Origin: Clostridia bacterium
GTDB lineage: Bacteria; Bacillota; Clostridia; Christensenellales; Aristaeellaceae
Direction of reading: 5' to 3'
Assembly: GCA_017620115.1 (NCBI GenBank)
Contig: JAFZRB010000141.1
Coordinates: forward strand, 1-17,432
Length of the DNA: 17,432 nt
Position 1 is the first letter of the stretch; each line of letters starts with the position of its first letter. The notes beneath the pieces were generated by a model, which was not told the origin of the DNA, searched no databases, and saw nothing but the letters and a program-made list of their open reading frames with translations. Of this stretch, positions 1 to 7,218 are shown piece after piece. Both the position numbers and the translations under genes were made by a program.

Positions 1-474
1 TACGGTGATGGTATACACCCCTTCATTGAGACTGAGCGACGCTTGACTGTTGTCGTTGCCCTCCGTATCATCCTCCTTGGTCAACACAACTGTACGGTCT
101 GGGTTGATCCTGAAATAGACAAACTTCGTCTGAATGAGGTAACCGGCCGGCGGAAGCGTCTCTTCAAGCCTGTAGCGTCCGGCGGGCAGGTCGGATAACT
201 CAAACTCGAAAACCGAGGTCATGTCGACATCATCATCCACTACCAGTTCCGGCAGGAACGTCACCGGCTTGGTTGTGTCTTTGTAGAAAACATAATCCGT
301 CGATGCCGGGTTCCCAAACAGATTATAATAATCCTCCGACGCCTTACTCGGATCAAACGCGTTTCTCAGCATTACTTCTGTATCCGGCTCATTCTCCATC
401 TCCTGCTTTCCCAGCATGTTTTTCACAAATATATTATGGTTCAGTCGGATATAAACTGCCACATCCCCCAGCGG
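1..474 (-). pseudogene. Cna-B/SpaA-type surface adhesin fragment (partial, no start codon seen)
   Basis: The minus strand is open without a stop from 474 to the window edge (158 codons); a TAG at 475-477 closes it upstream. The C-terminal part of the visible protein reads LPAGRYRLEET followed by PPAGYLIQTKF, the Y-x-L-x-E-T...P-x-GY signature of Cna-B/SpaA prealbumin-like domains in Gram-positive pilins and MSCRAMM adhesins. In that family these domains often carry an intramolecular isopeptide bond, and the Glu in the YxLxET motif is the usual catalytic residue. No start codon with a ribosome-binding site lies between the stop and the domain; the ATG at 415-417 and the GTG at 460-462 both lack a convincing one. 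The gene is therefore either a decayed 5'-truncated remnant or interrupted by a rearrangement or assembly join. The C-terminus, where an LPxTG anchor would be, is outside the window. Confidence 0.6.
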
Positions 475-735
475 CTATACGGATATGAGCAAGCAGATCA
501 ACGGGCTGGCGGCCATGATAAACAGCTTCACAGCGTGAGCGGTCAGGCGAAATATCTGACAGAAGTCATTGGCGGCGGGAACGTGCTGTGTTATACTGTT
601 TTCACGATCTTAAAACAGTTGACACAGGAAGAAGTCAAAATAAAAGAAGAAAAACGTCTGCTGACGGCCATACCCGAAAAGCGGGAAGCATGAAGGGCTC
701 CCCTTTCAAAGAGCGCTTAAGGAGGCAAAAAAGGT
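475..735. other. Unassigned stretch with possible gene remnants and leader of the redox operon
   Basis: No gene is firmly supported here. Two short plus-strand frames look protein-like: one runs from 455 to a stop at 536-538 and contains MSKQINGLAAMINSF, and another runs from about 535 to a stop at 691-693 and contains KYLTEVIGGG and a lysine/glutamate-rich tail. They lie in different frames, neither has a ribosome-binding site, and I do not recognise either family. They could be pieces of a decayed mobile-element or chromosomal gene. The last part must also contain the leader of the aldo/keto reductase gene at 736. Confidence 0.35.
619..646 (+). promoter_or_regulatory. Possible weak sigma-A promoter for the redox operon
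   Basis: A perfect -35 hexamer TTGACA lies at 619-624. Sixteen bases further is TAAAAG (641-646), matching the -10 consensus at four of six positions. Transcription would start near 653, leaving a leader of about 80 bases before the first gene. The hexamer lies in a stretch that may once have been coding, so it could be chance. Confidence 0.25.
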
Positions 736-1716
736 ATGAATCAAAGGATATTCGGAAAAACAGGCCGCCCTGTCAGTGAAATCGGCCTTGGCACATGGCA
801 GCTGGGGACGCGCTGGGGAGACCCTTTCAATCATGAGGAAGCGCTGAAGATTCTGGAAACAGCAGATGAGAACGGCATCACGTTCATCGACACGGCGGAC
901 GTATACAACGGCGGCAGAAGCGAGGAGACCATCGGCGAATACGTTTCCGCGCATCCGGGCCGCTTCTACATCACGACCAAATGCGGACGGCGGCTGAATC
1001 CGCACACGGCGGAGATGTATACGCCCGAGGCCATATCGGGCTTTATTGACGGAAGCCTGAACCGCATGAAGCTGGACCGGCTGGACATGATCCTGCTGCA
1101 CTGCCCGCCCACTTCCGTCTATCGCAGGGACGACATCTTCGCGGAGCTGGAAAGGCAGAAGAAGGCGGGGAAAATCGCCGATTACGGCGTCAGCATCGAA
1201 AAGGTGGATGAAGGCATTCAGGCTATGGAATATGACATTTCGGCCATGGAAGTCATCTTCAACATGTTCCGCCTGAAGCCGCTGGATAAACTGTTTCCGA
1301 TGGCGCGGGAGAAAAACGTCGGCATCATCGCGCGGGTTCCTCTGGCCAGCGGCCTGCTGACGGGAAAATACACCAAAGACACGGTTTTCGGCCCGAAGGA
1401 TCATAGAACCTATAATCGGGATGGCGCGGCCTTTGACAAGGGCGAAACCTTCTCCGGCATTCCCTTCGAACTGGGCCTTGAAGCGGTCGAAGCGCTGAAA
1501 AACGTGTTCGGCACAGCGGATCTTGCGCCTTACGCCATCCGCTGGATCCTCATGCATCCAGAAGTCAGCGTGGTCATTCCCGGCGCGAGCCGGGCCAGTC
1601 AGGTGGCGTCGAATGTGAAAGCGGCGAACCTTCCGGCGCTGACCGAAGAGCAGATGAAGTCCGTCGCCGATATATACGACCGCTGCCTGCGGCAGACCAT
1701 ACACCCGCAGTGGTGA
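736..1716 (+). CDS. Aldo/keto reductase
   Basis: This 326-residue protein is a soluble NAD(P)H-dependent oxidoreductase of the aldo/keto reductase superfamily, which reduces aldehydes, ketones or sugar carbonyls in the cytoplasm. The (beta/alpha)8 catalytic tetrad is visible: Asp52 and Tyr57 in IDTADVYNGG, Lys82 in TTKCG, and His122 in LLHCPP. The cofactor-phosphate region near the C-terminus is recognisable as VVIPGASRASQVASN. Length is normal for the family. The start at 736 is supported by AAGGAGG at 719-725, ten bases upstream. It is the first gene of a five-gene same-strand run that also contains a second, only distantly similar aldo/keto reductase. The substrate cannot be told from sequence; sugar or quinone dehydrogenation are both possible. 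Confidence 0.93.
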   Translation: MNQRIFGKTGRPVSEIGLGTWQLGTRWGDPFNHEEALKILETADENGITFIDTADVYNGGRSEETIGEYVSAHPGRFYITTKCGRRLNPHTAEMYTPEAISGFIDGSLNRMKLDRLDMILLHCPPTSVYRRDDIFAELERQKKAGKIADYGVSIEKVDEGIQAMEYDISAMEVIFNMFRLKPLDKLFPMAREKNVGIIARVPLASGLLTGKYTKDTVFGPKDHRTYNRDGAAFDKGETFSGIPFELGLEAVEALKNVFGTADLAPYAIRWILMHPEVSVVIPGASRASQVASNVKAANLPALTEEQMKSVADIYDRCLRQTIHPQW

Positions 1717-1798
1717 TGATTGCCTGCAATGAAACAGGCAGGCGGAATCGGAATCACGAAATCAAAAAACTGTTTCCCTGTTCTTTTCAACGGATGAG

Positions 1799-1804
1799 AG
1801 GAGG
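1799..1804 (+). promoter_or_regulatory. Ribosome-binding site that fixes the nitroreductase start
   Basis: AGGAGG ends two bases before an in-frame TTG at 1807 but eight bases before the ATG at 1813. The spacing strongly favours the ATG. Confidence 0.75.
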
Positions 1805-1812
1805 ATTTGTCG

Positions 1813-2340
1813 ATGGAATTCAAAGAACTGATTTCTGAGCGCAGAAGCGTCAGAGGGTATGACGCGGCGATTGAACACGATGCCCTGGTTGAGATTCTGA
1901 GGGAAGCGCAGCAGGCTCCCTCCTGGAAAAATCAGCAGACCTCCCGCTGCTACGCGATCGAGACCCCGGAAACGCTGGAGGATTTCCGCGCGTCGGCGCT
2001 CCCGTCCTTCAACCGGAACAGCTCCGCCCATGCCGCGCTCATCGTGACCACCTACGTCAGGAACGTTGTGGGCTTCAACAATGGGACGCCCGCCAATGAA
2101 ATAGGAAACGGGTGGGGCGCGTATGACCTGGGCCTGCACGACGCGTACCTGGTGCTGGCCGCGAAGAACGCCGGGTATGACACTCTGATCATGGGCATCC
2201 GGGACGCGGACGTGATCCGGGCGAAGTTGAACATCCCGGAAAACGAAGAGATCATGTCGGTCATCGCCGTGGGAAAACGCGGCGTGGAGCCATCCATGAG
2301 ACCCCGCAAGCCGTTGGACGAAGTCGTCAGGTTTGTCTGA
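1813..2340 (+). CDS. Nitroreductase family FMN-dependent oxidoreductase
   Basis: This 175-residue protein belongs to the nitroreductase fold family: homodimeric flavoproteins that use NAD(P)H to reduce nitro compounds, quinones, flavins or enones. Visible marks are the N-terminal FMN-phosphate motif ERRSVRGYD (residues 9-17), the APSWKNQQ segment (36-43) that packs on the flavin in the family, the alanine-rich dimer helix around 110-121, and a C-terminal basic segment (VGKRGVEPSMRPRKPLDEVV, 153-172) that usually completes the FMN site. It is at the short end of the family, so it resembles the compact single-domain type. The start was set at 1813, not at the in-frame TTG 1807, because of the spacing to AGGAGG. 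It lies 96 bases after the first reductase gene. The natural substrate is unknown. Confidence 0.9.
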   Translation: MEFKELISERRSVRGYDAAIEHDALVEILREAQQAPSWKNQQTSRCYAIETPETLEDFRASALPSFNRNSSAHAALIVTTYVRNVVGFNNGTPANEIGNGWGAYDLGLHDAYLVLAAKNAGYDTLIMGIRDADVIRAKLNIPENEEIMSVIAVGKRGVEPSMRPRKPLDEVVRFV

Positions 2341-2399
2341 TCCCCTTTGCGGAACAGCTGAACCGGAAAGATGAAGTACAGAACAGGGAGGAATATACC

Positions 2400-3092
2400 A
2401 TGGGCTATGAAGTGATCAAAGTGAACGAAAACACCTGGCGCGTCGAGGACGGCGGCGTCAGATTCTTCCTGCTGGCGGGAACGGAAAAGGCGCTGCTGAT
2501 CGATTCGGGGATGAACGTGCACAACGCCAAGGACATCGCGGCGGAGCTGACCGCCCTTCCGGTCTTCCTGCTCAACACCCACGCGGATATAGATCACATC
2601 GGGAGCAACGAGCAGTTCGATTCCTTCTATATGCACCCGGCGGAGGAAGCGGCCTACCGCCGCTCCGGGAAAAGCGGAACCATCATGCCGGTGCGGGAAG
2701 GCGACGTGATCGACCTCGGAGGGCGCGCGCTGAGCATCGTCGAGCTTCCCGGCCACACGCCCGGCAGCATCGCCGTGCTGGACGAGGCGAACAGGGTGCT
2801 GATCAGCGGCGACCCGATCCAGCGGCACGGCAGGATCTTCATGTTCGGGGCGCACCGGAATATGGAGGATTATATCCGGAGTCTGGAGCATTTGGACACG
2901 TTTAAGCCGCAGTTTGACGAGATATGGCCTTCCCACGCAGATATTCCGATCTCGACAGATACGATCGAAGAACTCCGTGACGGCGCGCGGGCGATCCTGG
3001 CGGGAACGGTTCAGGGAAAGCAGGCGGAAATGCGCGGAAACATCATCACGGTCTATGATCTGGGTTTCTGCATGATGCTATGCAACAAATAA
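2400..3092 (+). CDS. Metallo-beta-lactamase-fold hydrolase
   Basis: This 230-residue protein is a cytoplasmic MBL-fold hydrolase, similar in general architecture to glyoxalase-II-like and thioesterase-like members. Metal-binding residues are visible: NTHADIDHIG (His61, Asp63, Asp65, His66), His119 in PGHTPGS, Asp138 in SGDP, and His179 in SHAD. The second histidine of the canonical HxHxDH motif is replaced by Asp63, giving HxDxDH, which may alter metal preference. The start has AGGGAGG at 2385-2391, eight bases upstream. The gene is 59 bases after the nitroreductase, fitting co-transcription. Glyoxalase, lactonase and phosphodiesterase activities are all possible. A beta-lactamase role is unlikely since there is no signal peptide. 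Confidence 0.9.
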   Translation: MGYEVIKVNENTWRVEDGGVRFFLLAGTEKALLIDSGMNVHNAKDIAAELTALPVFLLNTHADIDHIGSNEQFDSFYMHPAEEAAYRRSGKSGTIMPVREGDVIDLGGRALSIVELPGHTPGSIAVLDEANRVLISGDPIQRHGRIFMFGAHRNMEDYIRSLEHLDTFKPQFDEIWPSHADIPISTDTIEELRDGARAILAGTVQGKQAEMRGNIITVYDLGFCMMLCNK

Positions 3093-3153
3093 TGAAAGCG
3101 CGTGAATATGAAGTTCATCAGCAAGACCTGTTATTGAATGGAGGAATCAGAGG

Positions 3154-4068
3154 ATGAAAACTTTCAATCTGGCGGGATATACGGCTTCGCGCGTGGCTCA
3201 GGGCTGCATGCGCATCGGCGATCTGACGGATCAGGCGCTCGACCGCCTGATCAAGGGCGATCTGGACTGCGGCATCAATTTCTTCGATCACGCCGACATC
3301 TACGGCGAAGGCCGGTGCGAGGCGCGCTTCGGCGCTTTCCTGCGCGCCAATCCCGGTCTGAGGGAGAAGATGCTGATTCAGACCAAGTGCGGCATCCGCC
3401 CGGGCCAATATGATTTCTCCAAAGCGCACATCCTGGAGGCCGTGGACGGCAGCCTGAGCCGGCTGGGCGTGGACTATGTGGATTTCCTGCTGCTGCACCG
3501 GCCGGACGCGCTGGCGGAACCGACGGAGGTGGCCGAGGCCTTCGACGCGCTGCGCCGGGCGGGCAAGGTTCGCTTCTTCGGCGTATCGAATCACAACCCG
3601 CTGCAGATCGAGCTGCTGAAACAGGCGCTGGGCGCGAATGCGATCCGCATCAATCAGCTGCAGTTCAGCCTCACTAACACCACCATGATCGACGCGGGGC
3701 TCAACGTGAACATGGAAAACGCGGGCGCGGTGAATCGCGACGGATCCGTGCTGGACTACTGCCGCCTGAACGGCATCACCATACAGCCCTGGTCGCCCTT
3801 CCAGTACGGCTTCTTCGAAGGCGCTTTCATCGGAAGCGACAAATATCCCGAACTGAACAGGAAGCTGGAGGAAATCGCCGCGTCGTACGGGGTAACACCC
3901 ACGGGCCTGGCCATCGCGTGGATCCTGCGCCATCCGGCTGTGATGCAGCCCATCGTGGGCTCGGCGCGTCCTGAGCGCATGGCGGAAATCGCCAGGGCGG
4001 CCGATATCACCATCACCCGCGAGGAGTGGTACGCGCTGTACAGGGCGTCGGGCAAGAAGCTGCCGTAA
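3154..4068 (+). CDS. Aldo/keto reductase, YdhF-like
   Basis: This 304-residue protein is a second NAD(P)H-dependent aldo/keto reductase. The tetrad is Asp45 and Tyr50 in FFDHADIYG, Lys78 in QTKCGI, and His115 in LLLHRPDAL. The overall pattern, including the insertion around LTNTTMIDAGLNVNME and a SPFQYGFFEGAF segment, resembles the Escherichia coli YdhF type rather than the first reductase of this cluster, so this is not a recent tandem duplicate. Its length of about 300 residues matches that type. The start at 3154 has GGAGGA at 3140-3145 with eight bases of spacing. It sits 61 bases downstream of the MBL-fold gene on the same strand. The substrate is unknown. Confidence 0.92.
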   Translation: MKTFNLAGYTASRVAQGCMRIGDLTDQALDRLIKGDLDCGINFFDHADIYGEGRCEARFGAFLRANPGLREKMLIQTKCGIRPGQYDFSKAHILEAVDGSLSRLGVDYVDFLLLHRPDALAEPTEVAEAFDALRRAGKVRFFGVSNHNPLQIELLKQALGANAIRINQLQFSLTNTTMIDAGLNVNMENAGAVNRDGSVLDYCRLNGITIQPWSPFQYGFFEGAFIGSDKYPELNRKLEEIAASYGVTPTGLAIAWILRHPAVMQPIVGSARPERMAEIARAADITITREEWYALYRASGKKLP

Positions 4069-4143
4069 TACGGATGGGAAACAGCTCATAAGCCGCGCCG
4101 GACGGGGCTGCATGAGACGGCATGACGACATCGTGGAGGCATT

Positions 4144-5892
4144 ATGATCAAAACGCTGTGGCGGCTCAGCCGCGAAGCAATCCGGTACAGGACGTTGTAC
4201 ATCGTGGCCATCCTGTCCACCCTGGCGCTGACGGCGGTGAACCTGACCGCGCCCAAGGCGTTGTCCGCCATGACGGGCTATGTGGAAAATGGCGTGGATG
4301 AAGCGGGGCTGCACGCCATCGGCCTGCTGACGGCCGCGCTGGTGGGACTGTATCTCCTGCGCGTGCTGTTCCGGTTCCTGAGCAATTACCTGGCGCACAA
4401 GGCGGCGTGGTATCTGGTGGGCGATCTGCGCACCAAGACCTACGACAAGCTGGAGCACATGCACCTGGGGTATTTCCATGACAAGCAGACCGGCGACCTG
4501 ATGAGCCGGGTGGTGAACGACACCAGGGATTTCGAACTGCTCTACGCCCACATGATCCCGGAATCGATCACCAACCTGGTCACGTTTTCAGGGGTGCTCA
4601 TCGTGCTGCTCACCATCAACTGGAAGCTGGCGCTGATCACATGCGCGCCGATCCCGCTGATCTTCGCATCCGGCGTCATCTTCTCCAGAAAGGTGAGGCC
4701 CTATTTCCGGATATCGCAGAAGAAAATGGGCGAGCTGAACGGAAAGCTGCAGGACAACCTGTCCGGCATTCACGAGATACAATCCTTCGGCCGGGAAGAA
4801 TACGAGACCGGGCGCGTGAACGAGCGCAATTTCGAGCATGTCCGGGCGATGCTGCAGGCCCTCAAAATCAGCGCGGTCTTTCATCCCTCGGTGGAGTTCA
4901 TCTCTTCCCTGGGCACCATCCTGGTCGTGGGCTTCGGCGGATACCTGGCGTACCGGGAAGGGCTGCGGGTGGCGGACATCGTGGCGTTCCTGCTGTATCT
5001 GAGCCTGTTTTACGGACCGGTGACGAGCCTTGCGAACCTGCTGGAAAGCCTGCAGCAGTCCATGGCCGGGGCCGAGCGCGTGCTGGATATTCTGGACGCG
5101 CCGACGGAGATCCAGGATAAACCCGGCGCCGAAACGCTCAGAGACGTACAGGGTGAGATCGTGTTCGACCATGTGAGCTTCTCCTACGGCGAGGGCGTGC
5201 CCGTGCTGCAGGATGTGTCGTTCCGGTGCGAGCCTGGGAAAATGCTGGCGCTGGTCGGGCCGACGGGCGTGGGCAAGACCACCCTCACCCAGCTGATTTC
5301 CCGGTTCTACGAGCCCACCGCCGGCCGCATCCTGATCGACGGCCACGATCTGAACGACGTGACCATCGAGAGCCTGCGCCGCAACATTTCGCCGGTTTTG
5401 CAGGACACCTTTCTCTTCAACGGCACCATCGCTGAAAACATCGGCTACGCCATGCCGGACGCCTCGATGGATGAGATCGAAGCGGCGGCGAAGGCGGCCA
5501 ACATACACGATGACATCATGGCCATGCCGGAAGCCTATCAGACGCAGGTGGGCGAGCGCGGGCTGCGCCTGTCGGGCGGGCAGAAGCAGAGGGTGGCCAT
5601 CGCCCGCGCCATCCTGCGCCGTTCGCCCATCATCATTCTGGATGAAGCCACCGCCTCGGTGGACGTGGAGACGGAGCGGCAGATCCAGAAGGCCATCGCC
5701 GGGATCGCGGGCAGGCGCACCATCGTCGCCATCGCCCACCGGCTTTCCACCATCCGCAACGCCGATCAGATCCTGGTCATCGAAGAAGGCCGCATCACCG
5801 AGCGCGGCACCCACGCGGAGCTGGTTGCGCTGGGCGGCAGCTATGCCCGGATGAACAAAATACAGGATTCCAGCGAAAGCGGCATCGCGTAA
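4144..5892 (+). CDS. ABC exporter half-transporter (fused permease and ATPase)
   Basis: This 582-residue protein is a type IV (MsbA/LmrA/BmrA-like) exporter subunit. The N-terminal membrane domain (about residues 15-310) has hydrophobic segments near 18-36, 56-85, 135-175 and 245-300. The ATPase domain follows, with Walker A GPTGVGKTT (372-380), a Q-loop in PVLQDTF, the signature LSGGQ (476-480), Walker B ending in Asp500-Glu501, and the switch His532 in AIAHR. All key catalytic residues are present, so it should be active. Family members export lipids, drugs or peptides as homo- or heterodimers. No partner gene is adjacent, so a homodimer is likelier. It is the last gene of the redox cassette, 75 bases after the second reductase, and may export a product of, or toxin handled by, these enzymes (inference). 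GGAGG lies four bases before ATG. Confidence 0.95.
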   Translation: MIKTLWRLSREAIRYRTLYIVAILSTLALTAVNLTAPKALSAMTGYVENGVDEAGLHAIGLLTAALVGLYLLRVLFRFLSNYLAHKAAWYLVGDLRTKTYDKLEHMHLGYFHDKQTGDLMSRVVNDTRDFELLYAHMIPESITNLVTFSGVLIVLLTINWKLALITCAPIPLIFASGVIFSRKVRPYFRISQKKMGELNGKLQDNLSGIHEIQSFGREEYETGRVNERNFEHVRAMLQALKISAVFHPSVEFISSLGTILVVGFGGYLAYREGLRVADIVAFLLYLSLFYGPVTSLANLLESLQQSMAGAERVLDILDAPTEIQDKPGAETLRDVQGEIVFDHVSFSYGEGVPVLQDVSFRCEPGKMLALVGPTGVGKTTLTQLISRFYEPTAGRILIDGHDLNDVTIESLRRNISPVLQDTFLFNGTIAENIGYAMPDASMDEIEAAAKAANIHDDIMAMPEAYQTQVGERGLRLSGGQKQRVAIARAILRRSPIIILDEATASVDVETERQIQKAIAGIAGRRTIVAIAHRLSTIRNADQILVIEEGRITERGTHAELVALGGSYARMNKIQDSSESGIA

Positions 5893-6140
5893 GCTGAACT
5901 GGGATTCATACAAGCATTCTGCACTTCTTCCCCCGTGAGGATGAACATATTATCTCGCTCTTGCTTTATCCATGCTTCGATGAGGCTCGCTCTTTCCTTC
6001 ACGCCTTCTTTGCCGCCTGTGCGAACTTGTACGGCGCGATTGCTCTGCGGCATGTGTGGTAAATCTTCGGAGAATTGACCGATACTTCGGTATTATAACA
6101 AAGGGCCAGACGAATGGACTCATAGCTCAAAGCTCTCCGG
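5893..6140. other. Intergenic stretch, no gene firmly identified
   Basis: This lies between the ABC exporter and the terminators. The minus strand has a 70-codon open frame (6053 down to 5841) whose middle, around RASLIEAWIKQERDNMFILTGEEVQ, looks protein-like. However, it has no ribosome-binding site, overlaps the exporter end by about 50 bases and matches no family I recognise. A perfect TATAAT on the minus strand (6092-6097) has no good -35 partner. Base composition is lower in GC than the flanking genes. It may be a decayed gene or an uncharacterised leader. Confidence 0.3.
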
Positions 6141-6165
6141 AACCCCCGCCCGAAGCGGGGGTTTT
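6141..6165 (+). terminator. Rho-independent terminator of the redox/exporter operon
   Basis: A perfect nine-base-pair stem, AACCCCCGC (6141-6149) with GCGGGGGTT (6155-6163), closes a five-base loop and runs into TTTT on the plus strand. It lies 249 bases after the exporter stop codon and has no comparable T-run on the minus strand, so it mainly serves plus-strand transcription. Confidence 0.85.
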
Positions 6166-6173
6166 CATCGGAC

Positions 6174-6203
6174 AAAAAAGGCCTGGCCTTTCGGTCAAGC
6201 CTT
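6174..6203 (-). terminator. Rho-independent terminator of the glycan import/degradation operon
   Basis: On the minus strand AAGGCTTG (6196-6203) can pair with CAGGCCTT (6178-6185), with one wobble pair, followed by a run of six T in total. A shorter alternative hairpin, AAAGGC-CAG-GCCTTT, uses the same bases. The structure begins eight bases after the GH130 stop codon. Confidence 0.8.
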
Positions 6204-6210
6204 CTCAGGG

Positions 6211-7218
6211 TCAGCGCCGCGGTCCGCCCGCGAGACACGCGTCGATCAAATCGTCGACCTTCGCCGTGGCCAAAGCGGTCACCGTATCCGCCGCGCCATA
6301 GTAGATTTTTACAGTTCCATCCGCTTCGAGAATGGCGGCCGTGGGAAAAATCACATTGGTTCTGAAGCCCGTTTCCGTTTCATACGCCGCTTCCGGGGCC
6401 AGCAGCGGCTCGCGGCAAATGCCGATGACCTTGCGCGGATCGTCCAGATCCAGAAGAAGCATCCCGGCGCAATACCGCTTGACCCATCTGCTTTCCCAGC
6501 CGTTTTTGCCCCTCGTCTCGTCCCGATCCACCGCGTGTGTGAACACCAGCCAGCCCCTGTCCGTCTTCAGCGGCGGCGCGCCGGGGCCGATCTTGTCGTT
6601 GGCGAAGGGATAATCCTCCACCCCGGCTATCAGCGTCGAATTGCCCCAGTAAACGAGATCCGGGCTCTCGCTCATCCAGATGTCAAACCGGTCGCGTCCC
6701 CGGCTGTACACTGGCATGGGCCGCTCCAGACGCAGATACATGCCGCCGACCTTTTCCGGGAAAAGCACCATGTTGCGGTTATCCGGCACGGTCATGGAAA
6801 TCACTTCGTAGTGCCTCAGATCGTCCGTCCTCGCGATGCCGCCCCGCAGGCCGTGCCTCGTATCCACGGCAAACGTCATGAAGACCTCATCGCCGATGGC
6901 GGTCAACCGCGGATCGTAGGCGCGCAGGATCTCTTCGTCGCGCAAATCCATGATCGGCTCTTTTTCCACTGTCCAGTGAATGCCGTCGTCGCTGAACGCC
7001 AGACCGATGTTGGTGCCGGCAAACCGTTTGCCCAGCGCCCATTCCGCCTCGGTACTGCCGTAGTCGTTTCGGAAAGCGACGGCGTATCGCCCCCGCCAGC
7101 GAATGACACCGGCGTTAAAGACCAGACTGCTCTCGTAGGGCACGTCGTCCTTCGTCAGAACCGGATTGCCGGCATAGCGCGTAACAAAAGGGAGAGATTT
7201 CAATTCTATCTCGGGCAT
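6211..7218 (-). CDS. Glycoside hydrolase family 130 beta-mannoside phosphorylase-like enzyme
   Basis: This 335-residue protein has a five-bladed beta-propeller of GH130, a family that mostly phosphorolyses beta-1,2- or beta-1,4-mannosides to alpha-mannose 1-phosphate; some subgroups hydrolyse. Visible marks are NPVLT (18-22), FNAGVI (34-39), YDPRLT with the expected proton-donor Asp102, NMVLFPEK (149-156), RLERPMPVY, the SPDLVYWGN segment, KIGPGAPPLKT (209-219), THAV with His228, and the closing YYGAADT (307-312). The overall pattern resembles the Thermotoga TM1225 type. No signal peptide is seen, so it acts in the cytoplasm on imported sugars. Its ATG overlaps the end of the upstream lyase gene by 13 bases and GGAGG lies seven bases upstream, which suggests translational coupling. 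It is the last gene of the operon, just before a terminator. Whether it is a phosphorylase or a hydrolase cannot be settled from sequence alone. Confidence 0.88.
   Translation of the reverse strand: MPEIELKSLPFVTRYAGNPVLTKDDVPYESSLVFNAGVIRWRGRYAVAFRNDYGSTEAEWALGKRFAGTNIGLAFSDDGIHWTVEKEPIMDLRDEEILRAYDPRLTAIGDEVFMTFAVDTRHGLRGGIARTDDLRHYEVISMTVPDNRNMVLFPEKVGGMYLRLERPMPVYSRGRDRFDIWMSESPDLVYWGNSTLIAGVEDYPFANDKIGPGAPPLKTDRGWLVFTHAVDRDETRGKNGWESRWVKRYCAGMLLLDLDDPRKVIGICREPLLAPEAAYETETGFRTNVIFPTAAILEADGTVKIYYGAADTVTALATAKVDDLIDACLAGGPRR

Noticed and set aside
692..706. Small AAGGG-CTC-CCCTT hairpin just before the first reductase
   Set aside because: Five-base stem with a three-base loop and no T-run; too weak to be called an attenuator.
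706..1704. Long open frame of 332 codons on the minus strand
   Set aside because: It lies opposite the aldo/keto reductase; the plus-strand protein shows all catalytic motifs and this frame has no recognisable domain. Such shadows are common in GC-rich genes.
1721..1740. Hairpin TGCCTG...CAGGCA after the first aldo/keto reductase
   Set aside because: Only six base pairs and no T-run, so not called a terminator; the next gene follows closely and is likely co-transcribed.
3118..4551. 477-codon minus-strand open frame
   Set aside because: Antisense of the second aldo/keto reductase and the start of the ABC exporter, no ribosome-binding site and biased composition rich in His, Gln and Arg.
4588..5913. 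441-codon minus-strand open frame
   Set aside because: Antisense of the ABC exporter, which has all ATPase motifs; the antisense frame matches nothing I recognise.
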